A DNA stretch of 38,622 bases, from positions 1 to 38,622 of the forward strand of contig NZ_AUMP01000036.1 in the NCBI RefSeq assembly GCF_000430745.1, given 5' to 3'. This document shows positions 1-8,058 of this stretch, in pieces (the stretch's first letter is position 1; each line of letters starts with the position of its first letter). The DNA is from Fictibacillus gelatini DSM 15865 (lineage in GTDB: Bacteria; Bacillota; Bacilli; Bacillales; Fictibacillaceae). A program made the position numbers and the translations under genes. Under the pieces are notes generated by a model, which was given only the letters and a program-made list of their open reading frames with translations, made no database searches and was not told the origin of the DNA.

Positions 1-330
<330 letters not shown>

Positions 331-576
331 TCCTAAAACCTTCAACCGCAATAAAAACAGATACCACCATTTTTAGAGGTAATAACTATACATTCGTTCT
401 CTCTACTTGCCTATAAAATTCTACTTATTTACGCAAATATTAAGAGTATTTATTGTTATTTATCATTTTATGTTTTATTCCATTATTCTATTCGATTTGC
501 TGTTAAGAATATAAAGTTCCGTTCTTATAATGAGGGCGTCAAGGAAAAGGATATTAAAATTAGGAGGTTTTACGGT
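331..576. other. AT-rich intergenic stretch with a likely promoter
   Basis: No gene is visible. The stretch is very AT-rich. TTAAGA at 503-508 and TATAAT at 526-531, separated by 17 bp, make a plausible sigma-A promoter for the small-regulator cassette that starts at 577. AGGAGGT at 562-568 is the ribosome binding site of the first gene. Confidence 0.5.
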
Positions 577-768
577 ATGGAAAAAGAGTTTCTAACAGTT
601 CGTTCATTATCAAAATTGCTAGATATGAGTGAGCAAACAACCTATAAACTAGCACGAGAAGGAGTAATTCCAGGACGTGTAAAGGTAGGTAAATCAGTTC
701 GTTTTAACAAAACGGTTGTAGTTGAATGGCTCCAAAATGGAGGTGCTAAAGATGATAGTGAAAACTAA
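577..768 (+). CDS. Excisionase/AlpA-type small HTH DNA-binding protein
   Basis: This 63-residue protein has the form of an excisionase-family winged helix (MerR-like, HTH_17 type). It opens with LTVRSLSKLLDMSEQTTYKL, the first helix-turn-helix, then has a G-V-I-P-G-R-V-K-V-G-K hairpin (the wing) and the ending VVVEWLQNGG. Such proteins act as recombination directionality factors or as element regulators; which one applies here is inference. AGGAGGT ends 8 bases before the ATG. The next gene starts inside its 3' end (overlap 752-768), so the two are translationally coupled. A serine recombinase lies 1.7 kb downstream on the same strand. Confidence 0.8.
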   Translation: MEKEFLTVRSLSKLLDMSEQTTYKLAREGVIPGRVKVGKSVRFNKTVVVEWLQNGGAKDDSEN

Positions 769-931
769 GGATTTATATAGCTTTTCACAAGCAGCCGAAA
801 TATTAGGAGTTACTACTCAAAGGCTATTTGAATTATCTTCTTCTCCATATGTTGAGAAGGTGCATATTGAGAATAGAATTTACTTTTCCAAGGAAAGCCT
901 TCGAAAACTCGTATTAAGAGGTGATGTTTAA
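752..931 (+). CDS. Second small HTH protein of the cassette
   Basis: This 59-residue protein starts at ATG 752, preceded by GGAGGTG at 739-745, and overlaps the previous gene by 17 bases in another frame. A longer frame from 722 has no ribosome binding site of its own. It contains YSFSQAAEILGVTTQRLFEL, a typical helix-turn-helix, then SSPYVEKVHIENRIYFSKESLRKLV, which reads as the wing plus closing helix of an excisionase-like fold. Function is unknown. It ends one base before the start of the third gene, so all three genes form one operon. Confidence 0.72.
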   Translation: MIVKTKDLYSFSQAAEILGVTTQRLFELSSSPYVEKVHIENRIYFSKESLRKLVLRGDV

Positions 932-1162
932 ATGATTAGCATTGAAAAGACTAGTAGAATACTTAACCACTTTAACATAGCATTTACTGAAAATGCAGTG
1001 TTGGGTTACTTGCAACGTGGACAATTAGAAAAAGCCCCTCGTATAGAAAATGGCTATTACTCTATCAATACCAAATACGGGTACAGCGTAGACAAAGATA
1101 GCCTAGAAAGGTTTTTACTTGATCATGGGGCAACAGAAAAAGAAATTGTTGAATTTCTTTAG
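932..1162 (+). CDS. Third small protein of the cassette, probably HTH-like
   Basis: This 76-residue protein starts directly after the preceding TAA, with AGAGGTGA just upstream. I do not recognise a named family. Its outline resembles the two genes before it: an N-terminal helical part (ILNHFNIAFTENAVLGYLQR), a middle hairpin with G-Y-Y-S-I-N, and a last helix after VDKDSLERFL. A third excisionase-like winged helix is therefore plausible but not certain. A strong terminator follows 19 bp after the stop. Confidence 0.6.
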   Translation: MISIEKTSRILNHFNIAFTENAVLGYLQRGQLEKAPRIENGYYSINTKYGYSVDKDSLERFLLDHGATEKEIVEFL

Positions 1163-1181
1163 GGTTAATCAATCTGCAACC

Positions 1182-1219
1182 AACCGCTTTATGTGTTTGC
1201 CACATAGAGCGGTTTTCTT
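1182..1219 (+). terminator. Rho-independent terminator of the three-gene cassette
   Basis: A 14-bp stem (1182-1195 with 1201-1214, one G-U pair) closes a 5-base loop and is followed by TTCTTTT. It lies just after the stop of the third small gene. Confidence 0.85.
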
Positions 1220-1290
1220 TTATAACTAACAAAATATTTTAAGTTTAAATTCAAAAATTTCACAAATATAAAATTAAGTAACAATTTACC

Positions 1291-1318
1291 GAAAAAATAG
1301 GAGCGGTCAACCCGCTCC
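1291..1318 (-). terminator. Terminator of the minus-strand HTH gene
   Basis: GGAGCGG at 1300-1306 pairs with CCGCTCC at 1312-1318. Read on the minus strand, the hairpin is followed by TATTTTTT, so it serves the gene at 1522-2088. The 200 bp between it and that gene is AT-rich and shows no gene. Confidence 0.7.
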
Positions 1319-1521
1319 CTCTACTTTAATTATCTTTATTTAATTATTTCTCTATTTAATTTGATTTTCTTTATTCTACTTACTTTATTTAGTCATTTAA
1401 TTTGCTAATAGGAGATATGCCATTTTGATATAAGTAGATGTGACCCCTATTTCAAATTGAATTAACTTTTGTTACCCTCATGTAATTTTGACTAGAGGGG
1501 GTGACTCAGTAATTAGAGTAA

Positions 1522-2088
1522 TTAGAATAAAGGTACTTCTTTGTTCCATTTATATTCAATCTTTACATTGGTAGCATTTACAACATACTTATTCATTTCT
1601 TCAAGGAAGTTTTCTAGGACTGAATTATAATCCTCGTTACTACAGCAATCGAACAACCTATCCGCATATTCCTTATGCTTTTCAGCAAGATATTTTGAAA
1701 TAGCCTTTGAAACTTTTGATTTACAAAAGTTCTTCGGAACATCTACAGTTTTGTATCTCTTCTTATACCAATGTGTTAACTCACTAATAATCAAATATGG
1801 ATTATCCTCTAGTAAACATATTGAATAAAGATTAGATGTTCCTACTCTATTCTCAATGTTAAGGAAGTACATTGAGTGTAGCTTGTTCAATGACCTCCCT
1901 ACTGTACTTTCACCTATATTTAACCTTTCCGCAATAGTCGATTTAGATGGAAAACAGCTTTCATTATCATTAATCGACCATAAAATATCATATAATACAT
2001 CCTTATCGTTTGCAGAAAGACCAATACATTTCCTTAATGAATTAGGAACAGCTACAAAATGATTTTCACTTATACTCTCCTTAGACAT
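1522..2088 (-). CDS. Helix-turn-helix protein (HTH_36-like), possible element regulator
   Basis: This protein has 188 residues from the ATG at 2088, which has GGAGAGGT 8 bases upstream; the longer frame to 2118 lacks a good site. The N-terminal half looks like the winged helix seen in replication-initiator-like and plasmid regulatory proteins: LSANDKDVLYDILWSI, then CFPSKSTIAERLNIGESTVG (recognition helix) and a strand region with SNLYSICLL. The C-terminal half is lysine-rich and helical and I do not recognise it. Orientation is opposite to the flanking accessory genes. It shares an intergenic region containing an 11-bp inverted repeat with the recombinase unit, so it could control that unit. 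That is inference from position. Confidence 0.65.
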   Translation of the reverse strand: MSKESISENHFVAVPNSLRKCIGLSANDKDVLYDILWSINDNESCFPSKSTIAERLNIGESTVGRSLNKLHSMYFLNIENRVGTSNLYSICLLEDNPYLIISELTHWYKKRYKTVDVPKNFCKSKVSKAISKYLAEKHKEYADRLFDCCSNEDYNSVLENFLEEMNKYVVNATNVKIEYKWNKEVPLF

Positions 2089-2188
2089 ATTTACTAACCT
2101 CTCCATTACCCATACCATAATGACTCCCCCTAATAATAATTTTTAAAGTAGCATGTACTTTCAACATAGTTATCGAGGTATGCCCTCC

Positions 2189-2231
2189 AATTGTTGCGAT
2201 AATGATACAAAAAAATTTTTTCGCAACAATT
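2189..2231. promoter_or_regulatory. Perfect 11-bp inverted repeat, candidate operator
   Basis: AATTGTTGCGA at 2189-2199 is repeated in inverse form, TCGCAACAATT, at 2221-2231, with a 21-base AT-rich interval. It lies between the divergent HTH gene and the recombinase unit. It could be an operator or a recombinase-related site. There is no U-run on either side that would make it a terminator. Confidence 0.5.
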
Positions 2232-2294
2232 CCCTTCCTTAAAACGATTACTAGGCTGAGCAAAGCAGCATTACCTAAAAGAGGGGGATTTTTC

Positions 2295-2444
2295 ATGAAA
2301 GTTGAAAGAGAGTTTATAGGGTCAGAGTCATTAGAAGAGATTGTACAATCATTTCTTGAATATATGATTGACAAAATGTCAAATGCTTCCTACGATAAGG
2401 AAAGAACTAATGTCACTCCTACTACTAAAGGAGTGGCGAATTGA
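2295..2444 (+). CDS. Small acidic protein upstream of serine recombinase
   Basis: This 49-residue protein starts at ATG 2295, behind GAGGGGG at 2281-2287; the in-frame ATG at 2202 has no ribosome binding site. The family is not recognised. It is predicted helical in the middle (SLEEIVQSFLEYMIDKMS). Its TGA at 2442-2444 overlaps the ATG of the recombinase by one base, so the two are co-translated. Tight coupling suggests an accessory role for the recombinase, but nothing in the sequence proves this. Confidence 0.55.
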   Translation: MKVEREFIGSESLEEIVQSFLEYMIDKMSNASYDKERTNVTPTTKGVAN

Positions 2445-3976
2445 TGAAATGTGCAATTTATGCTCGTGTTAGTACGAGAAAGGAAGAACAACAGAACAGT
2501 TTACAAAATCAAATCTCTTTAGCTGAGAGTATAGCTCATGAGAAAGGGTTTACCGTTATCGAAAGATATATTGATAATGGTATAAGCGGGGCAGGAATAA
2601 AGAACCGTACAGGGCTTAACAAATTGCTACAAGACCTTGAAAAGAAGGATATTGACGTTGTTATTGCTAAGTCCGTATCAAGGCTGGGAAGAAACACTGT
2701 ACAAAGTTTACAGACTGCTGAACAGATTGAGAGACAAAATGTCCGCTTAATACTCCCTGAGGATTTCTACGACTCTAAAACAAGTGACAGTTCAATGCCC
2801 TTTGAGTTAAAAGCTGTATTTGCTAAAGAAGAAAACCTAAAGCTGTCCCATAGGGTAAAATTGGGCTTGAAAGAACGAGCAAAACAAGGGAAATATAAAG
2901 CGTCTGTTCCTCCCTATGGTTATAAGATGAACCCTCATACTAATCAGCTAGAAGTAGACGAAAGAACCGCTCCTTATGTAAAAGAGATTTTTCATCTTTA
3001 CCTCTACCAAGGGTGGGGAATGTTTAAAATTACAAATGATTTTATGTCAAGGGGCATACCTACACCAAGAGCAGTAGCAGGAGCCATTAATGCAGGAGCA
3101 AAATGGCACCAGAACACAATAAAAGGTATCCTAAACAACCCTGCTTACACAGGAAGCCTAGTACACAACAGAGAAGAAACAACAAAGTTTCTAAGTGACT
3201 CTGAGTTGTATAAGATTAGAAAAAAGGTAGACCTTGAAAAGCAAATCATTATTAAAAACACTCATCCCCCTCTCATTACGGAAGATGATTTTAGAGCGGT
3301 TCAGGAACTCATGAAGAAAAAAGGAACCCACAGAAGCAACGGTAAAGAGAGTTTATTTGCTCATATCGCTAAATGTGCAGACTGTGGAAGTGGAATGCAT
3401 TTTAAGCCTGATAGACGTAAAGGGGCTTATGTTTGTGGGGGCTATGTAAAGTTTACAACCGTTCATTGCTCTTCACATATCATTGAGGAAAGTATTCTCT
3501 TGCAGACTGTTAAAGATGACCTCAGGGGTCTTATAAAAGATAGTCTTAAACTAGAAAAGCTTTACGGTATCGCAGAGAAGAAAGTTAGTTCTGTAAGTTC
3601 CAACTTTGAAAAGGAAATTAAGCAAACTGAGAGACAACTTAAAGAAGTAAACAAACGGTTTGATAATATTCTAACGCTGCATACAGAGGGGCATATCACA
3701 ATAGATTAATTCAAGGCTCAAAATGAAAGAATAGCCCAACAACAGAAGGAACTTGCAGTCAAAAAAGCTGAGCTTCAATCCGCTCTATCTACTAGAAAAG
3801 ATACCGCAGAAGAATTACAGTTCTTTAAAAAGGAAATAGAACGCTTGGCTAACCTTGACATTGACGATGAACAGGTACTAAAACAGGTTCTACAAAGGCT
3901 GATTAACAAGATTGAAGTATTTGAGGAAGGAAAGATTAAGATACACTACAATCTTTCCCCCTCTCTTTCCTCTTAA
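2444..3976 (+). pseudogene. Large serine recombinase interrupted by one in-frame TAA
   Basis: Large serine recombinases integrate and excise mobile elements. In order: resolvase domain with YARVS (nucleophile Ser10) and SRLGRN, a recombinase domain (GLKERAKQGKYKASVPPYGY onward), a zinc ribbon with CADCG and two later cysteines, then a coiled-coil tail. A TAA at 3707-3709 stops the protein after 421 residues, but the same frame stays open for 88 more codons that read as the expected coiled coil, ending at TAA 3974-3976. A single G-to-T change (GAA to TAA) would explain the stop. The start is ATG 2444 with AAGGAG at 2428-2433. Loss of part of the coiled coil probably impairs control of integration or excision. 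Sequencing error or readthrough cannot be excluded. Confidence 0.85.
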
Positions 3977-3987
3977 TTAGGCACAGT

Positions 3988-5373
3988 TTAATGGACTGTA
4001 TCTTTTAAAACAAGTTTCACTATCACTTCCACATGCGTCGTCTGCGGGAACATATCAACTGGCTGCACCTCGACTGTCTTAAACCCACCGTCTTCAAGTA
4101 CACGCAAATCCCTCGCCAATGTTGCCGGGTTGCAGCTGACGTAGACGACTCGTTTTGGTTTCATTTCGATGATCGTGTTCAGCAGGGCTTCGTCGCAGCC
4201 TTTTCTTGGCGGGTCGACGACGATGACGTCGGCAGTGATGCCTTCTTTTTTCCAGTTCGGAATGACAACTTCCGCTTCTCCGACGGCGAATTCCGCATTC
4301 GTTATGACATTAAGTTCGGCGTTACGCCTTGCGTCTTCGATCGCTTCCGGAACGATTTCCACGCCGTACACTTTTTTTGCTTTTTGCGCGAGGAACAATG
4401 AAATCGTTCCGATCCCGCAATACGCGTCGATGACCGTTTCATCTCCATTGAGCTCCGCGTATTTCAGCGCCTGGTCATAAAGCACCTTCGTTTGCTCCGG
4501 GTTCACCTGGTAAAATGAACGTGCAGAAATCGCGAACTTAATGTCGCCGATGTAATCGTAAATGTATTCTGCACCCCAGAGCACTCTCGTTTCCTCGCCA
4601 AAAATGACGTTCGTCCGTTTCGTATTGATGTTTTGCACGATCGACTTCACATTTGGAAGTCTGTCCACGATCTCTTCCACAATTTTTTTCCGGTTCGGCA
4701 AGTCTTTCCCGTTGGTCACGAGCACAATCATCGTGTCGCCAGTCACCTGGCCGTAGCGCGCAATAATATGTCGGAGAAACCCTTTATGCCGCTGTTCGTC
4801 ATAGGCCCGGAGGCCATGCTTCTCGGCAATGCCCTTTACCGTTTGGACAACTTCATCATTTTTCGCCTGCTGGATCAAGCAGCTTTCCATCTCGATGATT
4901 TCGTGGCTCCTTTTTTGATAAAAGCCGGCAACGAGTCCGCCTTCGCGCTCGCCGACAGGAACCTGGGCCTTATTACGGTAACGCCATGGGTCGTCCATTC
5001 CGAGCACAGGAAGAACCGGCACATTCTCCAGCTTCCCGATTCGGGCAAGCACTTCCTCTACTTGCTTCCGCTTATAGTCAAGCTGTCCTTCATACGAAAG
5101 GTGCTGCAATTGGCAGCCGCCGCACTGTTTATAAATCGGGCAAGGCGGCTCCACCCGCTGCTCAGATTTCTTTAATACTTCCATTAAACGGCCGAACCCG
5201 TAGCCTTTTTTTACGCCGACTACTTTCACCATCGCCCGTTCGCCAGGCAAAGCGTTCGGCACAAACAGTGTAAAGCCGTTCACTTTCGCCACTCCGGCGC
5301 CTTCATGGGTCAGGTCGGTAATTTCCACTTCGACCATTTCGTTTTTTGTCACTGGCTTGATTGCCTTATCCAT
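3988..5373 (-). CDS. rlmCD: 23S rRNA (uracil-5-)-methyltransferase RlmCD
   Basis: RlmCD methylates two uridines of 23S rRNA at C5 using SAM. At 461 residues it matches the Bacillus enzyme. An N-terminal TRAM domain (about 5-65) binds RNA. Cys78, Cys84, Cys87 and Cys165 are placed as the 4Fe-4S ligands. The SAM-binding motif DAYCGIGT is at about 316-323, VVDPPRKG at 385-392, and the catalytic Cys414 sits in [12 protein letters not shown]. The start ATG has AAGGAC upstream. It is downstream of dgkB on the same strand, 125 bp away, with a terminator between. The mobile element to the left abuts the stop codon, so the last few residues could derive from an attachment site. Confidence 0.95.
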   Translation of the reverse strand: MDKAIKPVTKNEMVEVEITDLTHEGAGVAKVNGFTLFVPNALPGERAMVKVVGVKKGYGFGRLMEVLKKSEQRVEPPCPIYKQCGGCQLQHLSYEGQLDYKRKQVEEVLARIGKLENVPVLPVLGMDDPWRYRNKAQVPVGEREGGLVAGFYQKRSHEIIEMESCLIQQAKNDEVVQTVKGIAEKHGLRAYDEQRHKGFLRHIIARYGQVTGDTMIVLVTNGKDLPNRKKIVEEIVDRLPNVKSIVQNINTKRTNVIFGEETRVLWGAEYIYDYIGDIKFAISARSFYQVNPEQTKVLYDQALKYAELNGDETVIDAYCGIGTISLFLAQKAKKVYGVEIVPEAIEDARRNAELNVITNAEFAVGEAEVVIPNWKKEGITADVIVVDPPRKGCDEALLNTIIEMKPKRVVYVSCNPATLARDLRVLEDGGFKTVEVQPVDMFPQTTHVEVIVKLVLKDTVH

Positions 5374-5467
5374 TGCAACTCGTCCTTCTTCAAAAATTTC
5401 TCAAATTGATCGATAGACGATCATAATCTCTCTAATCCACATTTAGCCTCTGGCAAAGGCTTTACTA

Positions 5468-5496
5468 TGAAAAAAGACTGACCGTTCTTGGCCAGC
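5468..5496 (-). terminator. Terminator after dgkB
   Basis: On the minus strand CTGGCC pairs with GGTCAG (one G-U pair) around a short loop, followed by TCTTTTTTC. It begins 3 bases after the dgkB stop. Confidence 0.7.
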
Positions 5497-5498
5497 TC

Positions 5499-6398
5499 TT
5501 ATTTCAAGCGTTCTTTCGGGACTAGCATTTGGAAATGATGGCGCAGGTTAACGAACTCACTTGGAAGGAGGCCGCCATATTCCCCGTCCAAATTTAGCTG
5601 CATTTTTTCCGTTGGACGTACTTTCACCCGGTTTGCCTTTTCATAAATGATGTGAGGGTCATTAATATGCTCGCCTTTTAACGCAAGTGAGACAAGGCGA
5701 ATGAACTCCGCCAGGTTCGTCTTCTTTAAAATAATGAGGTCAAACATCCCGTCATTAAATTCAGAAGTCGGCGCAAGCTTTTCAAAACCGCCGATTGAAT
5801 TCGTATTGGCAACGAGGAACAGCATGATCTCGCCTTCAAACAGCTTGCCGTCGTATTCGATTTCCACCTGTGTCGGGCGGATCGAAGGAAGCATTTCAAT
5901 CCCTTTTAAAAAATATGCAAGCTGGCCAAGTATCGTTTTCAATTTGCTCGGCACTTCATAGGTCAGCTCCGTCAACCGGCCGCCGCCCGCGATGTTGATA
6001 AAATATTTATCATCTACCTTCCCGATGTCGACCGGCATCTCATGCCCATCGCAAAGCACGTCACAGGCCCCTTCAATCGTGCGAGGAATGCCGAGGGCGC
6101 GGGCAAAATCATTTGTCGTGCCGGCCGGGATGAGGCCGAGTTTTGGACGCTGTTCAAAATCCGCAAGGCCATTGACGACTTCATATAGCGTGCCGTCTCC
6201 TCCGGCAGCAATGACTAAATCAAATCCACGTTCGGCAGCGAGACGCGCCGCACGGATGGCGTCCCCTTCATCAGGAGTCGTCGCATGGCAGGACGTTTCA
6301 TACCCCGCCATCTCAAGCCGCTCTAAAATGTACGGCAACTGCTTTTTCACCGTTTCCCTGCCGGATGTTGGATTATAGATTAATCGAGCTCTTTTCAT
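5499..6398 (-). CDS. dgkB: Diacylglycerol kinase DgkB
   Basis: DgkB is a soluble lipid kinase that returns diacylglycerol to phosphatidic acid; the diacylglycerol is left over from lipoteichoic acid synthesis. The protein has 299 residues, close to the Bacillus length. The nucleotide-binding motif GGDGTLYEVVNG begins at residue 66, followed by GLIPAGTTNDFARALGIP, which is typical of this lipid kinase family, and the C-terminal domain has NLDGEYGG. The function pairs naturally with ltaS, found 1.7 kb further on, which generates diacylglycerol. dgkB and rlmCD are neighbours in other Bacillus genomes as well (known). Confidence 0.94.
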   Translation of the reverse strand: MKRARLIYNPTSGRETVKKQLPYILERLEMAGYETSCHATTPDEGDAIRAARLAAERGFDLVIAAGGDGTLYEVVNGLADFEQRPKLGLIPAGTTNDFARALGIPRTIEGACDVLCDGHEMPVDIGKVDDKYFINIAGGGRLTELTYEVPSKLKTILGQLAYFLKGIEMLPSIRPTQVEIEYDGKLFEGEIMLFLVANTNSIGGFEKLAPTSEFNDGMFDLIILKKTNLAEFIRLVSLALKGEHINDPHIIYEKANRVKVRPTEKMQLNLDGEYGGLLPSEFVNLRHHFQMLVPKERLK

Positions 6399-6567
6399 TC
6401 GATTCTCCTACTTTACTTCTAACTTGGATTTATGTAAAAAAATGAAATTGGACAAACAGGTAACCATTACTATTATAAAGATTGGTTGATTAAAAAGCAA
6501 AATTGGATCATTTTTCCACAATCCAAAATAAGCGGTCATTTACTTCGATCAACTAAACAGCCGTTTC

Positions 6568-6587
6568 AATCAAACGTTTGTTTAAAA
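6568..6587. promoter_or_regulatory. Palindromic CAAACGTTTG site, copy 1
   Basis: The palindrome CAAACGTTTG at 6571-6580 lies in a 20-base sequence that occurs again, in inverse orientation and without mismatch, at 38214-38233. The size and symmetry suit a TetR-type operator. It lies about 170 bp upstream of dgkB and just upstream of TATAAT at 6614-6619 on the plus strand. Confidence 0.5.
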
Positions 6588-6599
6588 TTGAGGTAAAAG

Positions 6600-6790
6600 A
6601 CCGGTATAATCACCTATTTTTATCAACATGCATAAAAGTATATCACTTCGGCAGTCAAACCCCATACGCTATAGATAAGGGAGAAAATCAACGTTATTGG
6701 AAGATTTAGTCACGCCTCTTCACCCGGGTGATTTTTCCCAGCTAAAAACCCCTGAATTCGGGCTAAATTCGCCCATTCGGGGGTTTTTCC
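6600..6790 (+). ncRNA. Candidate structured intergenic RNA ending in a strong terminator
   Basis: No protein is encoded here. GGGAGAAAATCA at 6679-6690 can pair with TGATTTTTCCC at 6729-6739 with one bulge, enclosing the palindrome CACCCGGGTG. This is followed at once by a terminator: a 14-bp stem 6744-6757 with 6775-6788, an inner GGGC/GCCC stem, and a TTTTT end. A possible promoter -10 (TATAAT, 6614-6619) lies upstream. No intact gene follows, so it may be a small RNA, or the leader of a gene lost from this locus. The class is not recognised. Confidence 0.4.
6744..6788 (+). terminator. Strong, bidirectional-looking terminator
   Basis: AAAAACCCC-TGAAT at 6744-6757 pairs with ATTCGGGGGTTTTT at 6775-6788 (one G-U), with A-run and U-run at the two feet. 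No intact gene ends here on either strand. Confidence 0.75.
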
Positions 6791-6921
6791 TATTAATGAA
6801 TATACGCTAGTGCCCTTTCAGCTAATTTTCAAGAATTAATTTTAGCCTGTAAAAAAATAAAAGCAAAAAACAGGATCAAATTTCTCTAGTGTGGTAGTAT
6901 GGTGCTATTTTCATGGCATTT

Positions 6922-7083
6922 GGACAATAAACAGTCGATTTCCGACAATAAATCGTTTCCATCGGACAATAAATGGCCTGTATCGGACAATAAAATGAGT
7001 TGTCTTTTCAGTTATTGTCCAAACGTAAGATGTTATTGTCTAAATTGGATGACTTATTGTCCAAATAAGAGCATTTATTGTCC
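6922..7083. repeat. 21-bp phased repeat array 1: four direct plus four inverted GGACAATAAA units
   Basis: Cores start at 6922, 6943, 6964 and 6985 on the plus strand. Their inverse form ends at 7020, 7041, 7062 and 7083. Every step is exactly 21 bp. Only the roughly 10-bp core is kept (one copy reads CGACAATAAA, one AGACAATAAC); the 11 bases between are unrelated, and facing spacers are not complementary. Short open frames across the array (heptapeptide DNK repeats) have no ribosome binding site and are a by-product of the period. Confidence 0.9.
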
Positions 7084-7131
7084 GAGAACGAAATCATTTT
7101 AAATCATGTAACGATTCGTGATCGTTTTTCC

Positions 7132-7260
7132 TCATTTCACAGATCTAACGAGGGGTTCGAAGACGACAACCGACAATCCCGCTTTCGCCAAATAAATAGA
7201 AGCCGAAAGCCCTGCCATTCCTCCGCCTACGATTGCCACATCAGACTTTTTCATCATCAT
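7132..7260 (-). pseudogene. 5' stub of an FAD/NAD(P)-dependent oxidoreductase gene
   Basis: The minus strand has AAAGGG, a run of three ATG codons (7260, 7257, 7254) and then about 33 codons of a clear dinucleotide-binding start: KKSDVAIVGGGMAGLSASIY, LAKAGLSVVVFE. This is the GxGxxG beta-alpha-beta fold of thioredoxin-reductase-like flavoproteins. The frame then degenerates (PLVRSVK) and meets TGA at 7132-7134. The remaining several hundred residues are missing and the 21-bp array begins 48 bp further on. Deletion of the gene body is the simplest reading. Confidence 0.8.
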
Positions 7261-7404
7261 CACCCTTTTTCGTTTTTACAACTATAACGAGATAGCGGCT
7301 TGATTTGTGACAGATCAACAACGGTTTCACCCTATTTTTTAATCAAAAAGGTAATTTGTACAGGTGAACCGAATAAAAAAGAAAGAAAAAGAGGAGGGGA
7401 AATC

Positions 7405-7980
7405 ATGGGAAAGCTTTTTTCGGAAATACTTCCACAGCATAAGGATTTCATTAAAAGGCAGCAACTCTTTTTTGTCGGTTCGGCGCCATTAAATGAGGAC
7501 GGCCATGTTAACCTGTCGCCAAAGGGATATGATGTATTGCGCATTTTTTCGCCGACAGAAATCGCTTACCTTGATTTGACGGGAAGCGGAAATGAGACGA
7601 GTGCCCACCTTGAGGAAAACGGCAGAATTACATTCATGTTTGTCGCTTTTGAAGGCGCTCCAATGATCCTTCGCCTTTATGGGAAAGGGCGTGTTATTCT
7701 TCCAGGGACTTCGGAATGGGATGAGCTCATTCCTCACTTCAAACCTATCCCGGGCGCACGGCAAATGATTTATGCCACCATACATGCAGTGAAAACTTCT
7801 TGTGGATATAGCGTACCTTTTTTTTCATATGTCGGAGAGCGAGACACACTAAAACTATGGGCGATGCAAAAAGGCGAAAAAGGCATTGAGGAATATCATC
7901 AAGAGAAAAATTTCGTAAGCATGGATGGACTGATTACTCCATTGGGGAAAAAAGCTCAACATGGTATTTATGAAGACTAA
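7405..7980 (+). CDS. Pyridoxamine 5'-phosphate oxidase (PPOX-fold) family protein
   Basis: This is a 191-residue protein of the flavin-binding split-barrel family, whose members bind FMN, F420 or heme; the substrate is unknown. The N-terminal barrel is visible in FFVGSAPLNEDGHVNLSPKG, followed by YLDLTGSGNETSAHL and ILRLYGKGRVI, all typical of the subgroup. The start is ATG 7405 with GAGGAGGGG at 7391-7399; an upstream in-frame start at 7300 has no such site. It is monocistronic: a flavoprotein stub precedes it on the other strand and a terminator follows. A second PPOX-fold gene lies at 36900. Confidence 0.85.
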   Translation: MGKLFSEILPQHKDFIKRQQLFFVGSAPLNEDGHVNLSPKGYDVLRIFSPTEIAYLDLTGSGNETSAHLEENGRITFMFVAFEGAPMILRLYGKGRVILPGTSEWDELIPHFKPIPGARQMIYATIHAVKTSCGYSVPFFSYVGERDTLKLWAMQKGEKGIEEYHQEKNFVSMDGLITPLGKKAQHGIYED

Positions 7981-8006
7981 ACGGAGGAGGTCTATCGATT
8001 TTAATT

Positions 8007-8058
8007 AAAAAAAATGGCCAAAAGTCCACACGAAGGTGTTCTTTTGGCCATCTTCTTT
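8007..8058. terminator. Bidirectional terminator between the PPOX gene and ltaS
   Basis: ATGGCCAAAAG at 8014-8024 pairs with CTTTTGGCCAT at 8041-8051, with an inner ACAC/GTGT extension. An A-run lies at 8007-8013 and TCTTCTTTTT follows on the right. It can end both converging transcripts. Confidence 0.9.

Larger units (their letters stand above)
331..3985. mobile_element. Edge of an integrated accessory element next to rlmCD
   Basis: This block differs from the rest of the window: it is much more AT-rich and carries excisionase-like proteins, an orphan HTH protein and a large serine recombinase. It stops abruptly at the 3' end of rlmCD. The other end is outside the window, so size and type are unknown. 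The short inverted repeat ACAGT/ACTGT at 3983-3987 and 3995-3999 straddles the rlmCD stop and could lie near the crossover site; this is weak evidence. Confidence 0.6.

Noticed and set aside
2081-2374. Minus-strand frame of 97 codons
   Set aside because: It covers the divergent control region and overlaps the better supported small gene at 2295-2444 and the start of the HTH gene; it shows no family features.
4033-5273. Several plus-strand frames of 60-180 codons across rlmCD
   Set aside because: They are antisense shadows of a strongly supported gene, with unlikely amino acid composition.
6571-6580. CAAACGTTTG as a CcpA (cre) site
   Set aside because: The flanking bases do not fit the TG...CA arms of the cre consensus.
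6899-7102. Open frame with DNK heptapeptide repeats (also at 16288-16602 and 37426-37608)
   Set aside because: The 21-bp repeat period is seven codons, so any frame through an array gives a heptapeptide repeat. There is no ribosome binding site, one array is half inverted, and frames open on both strands.
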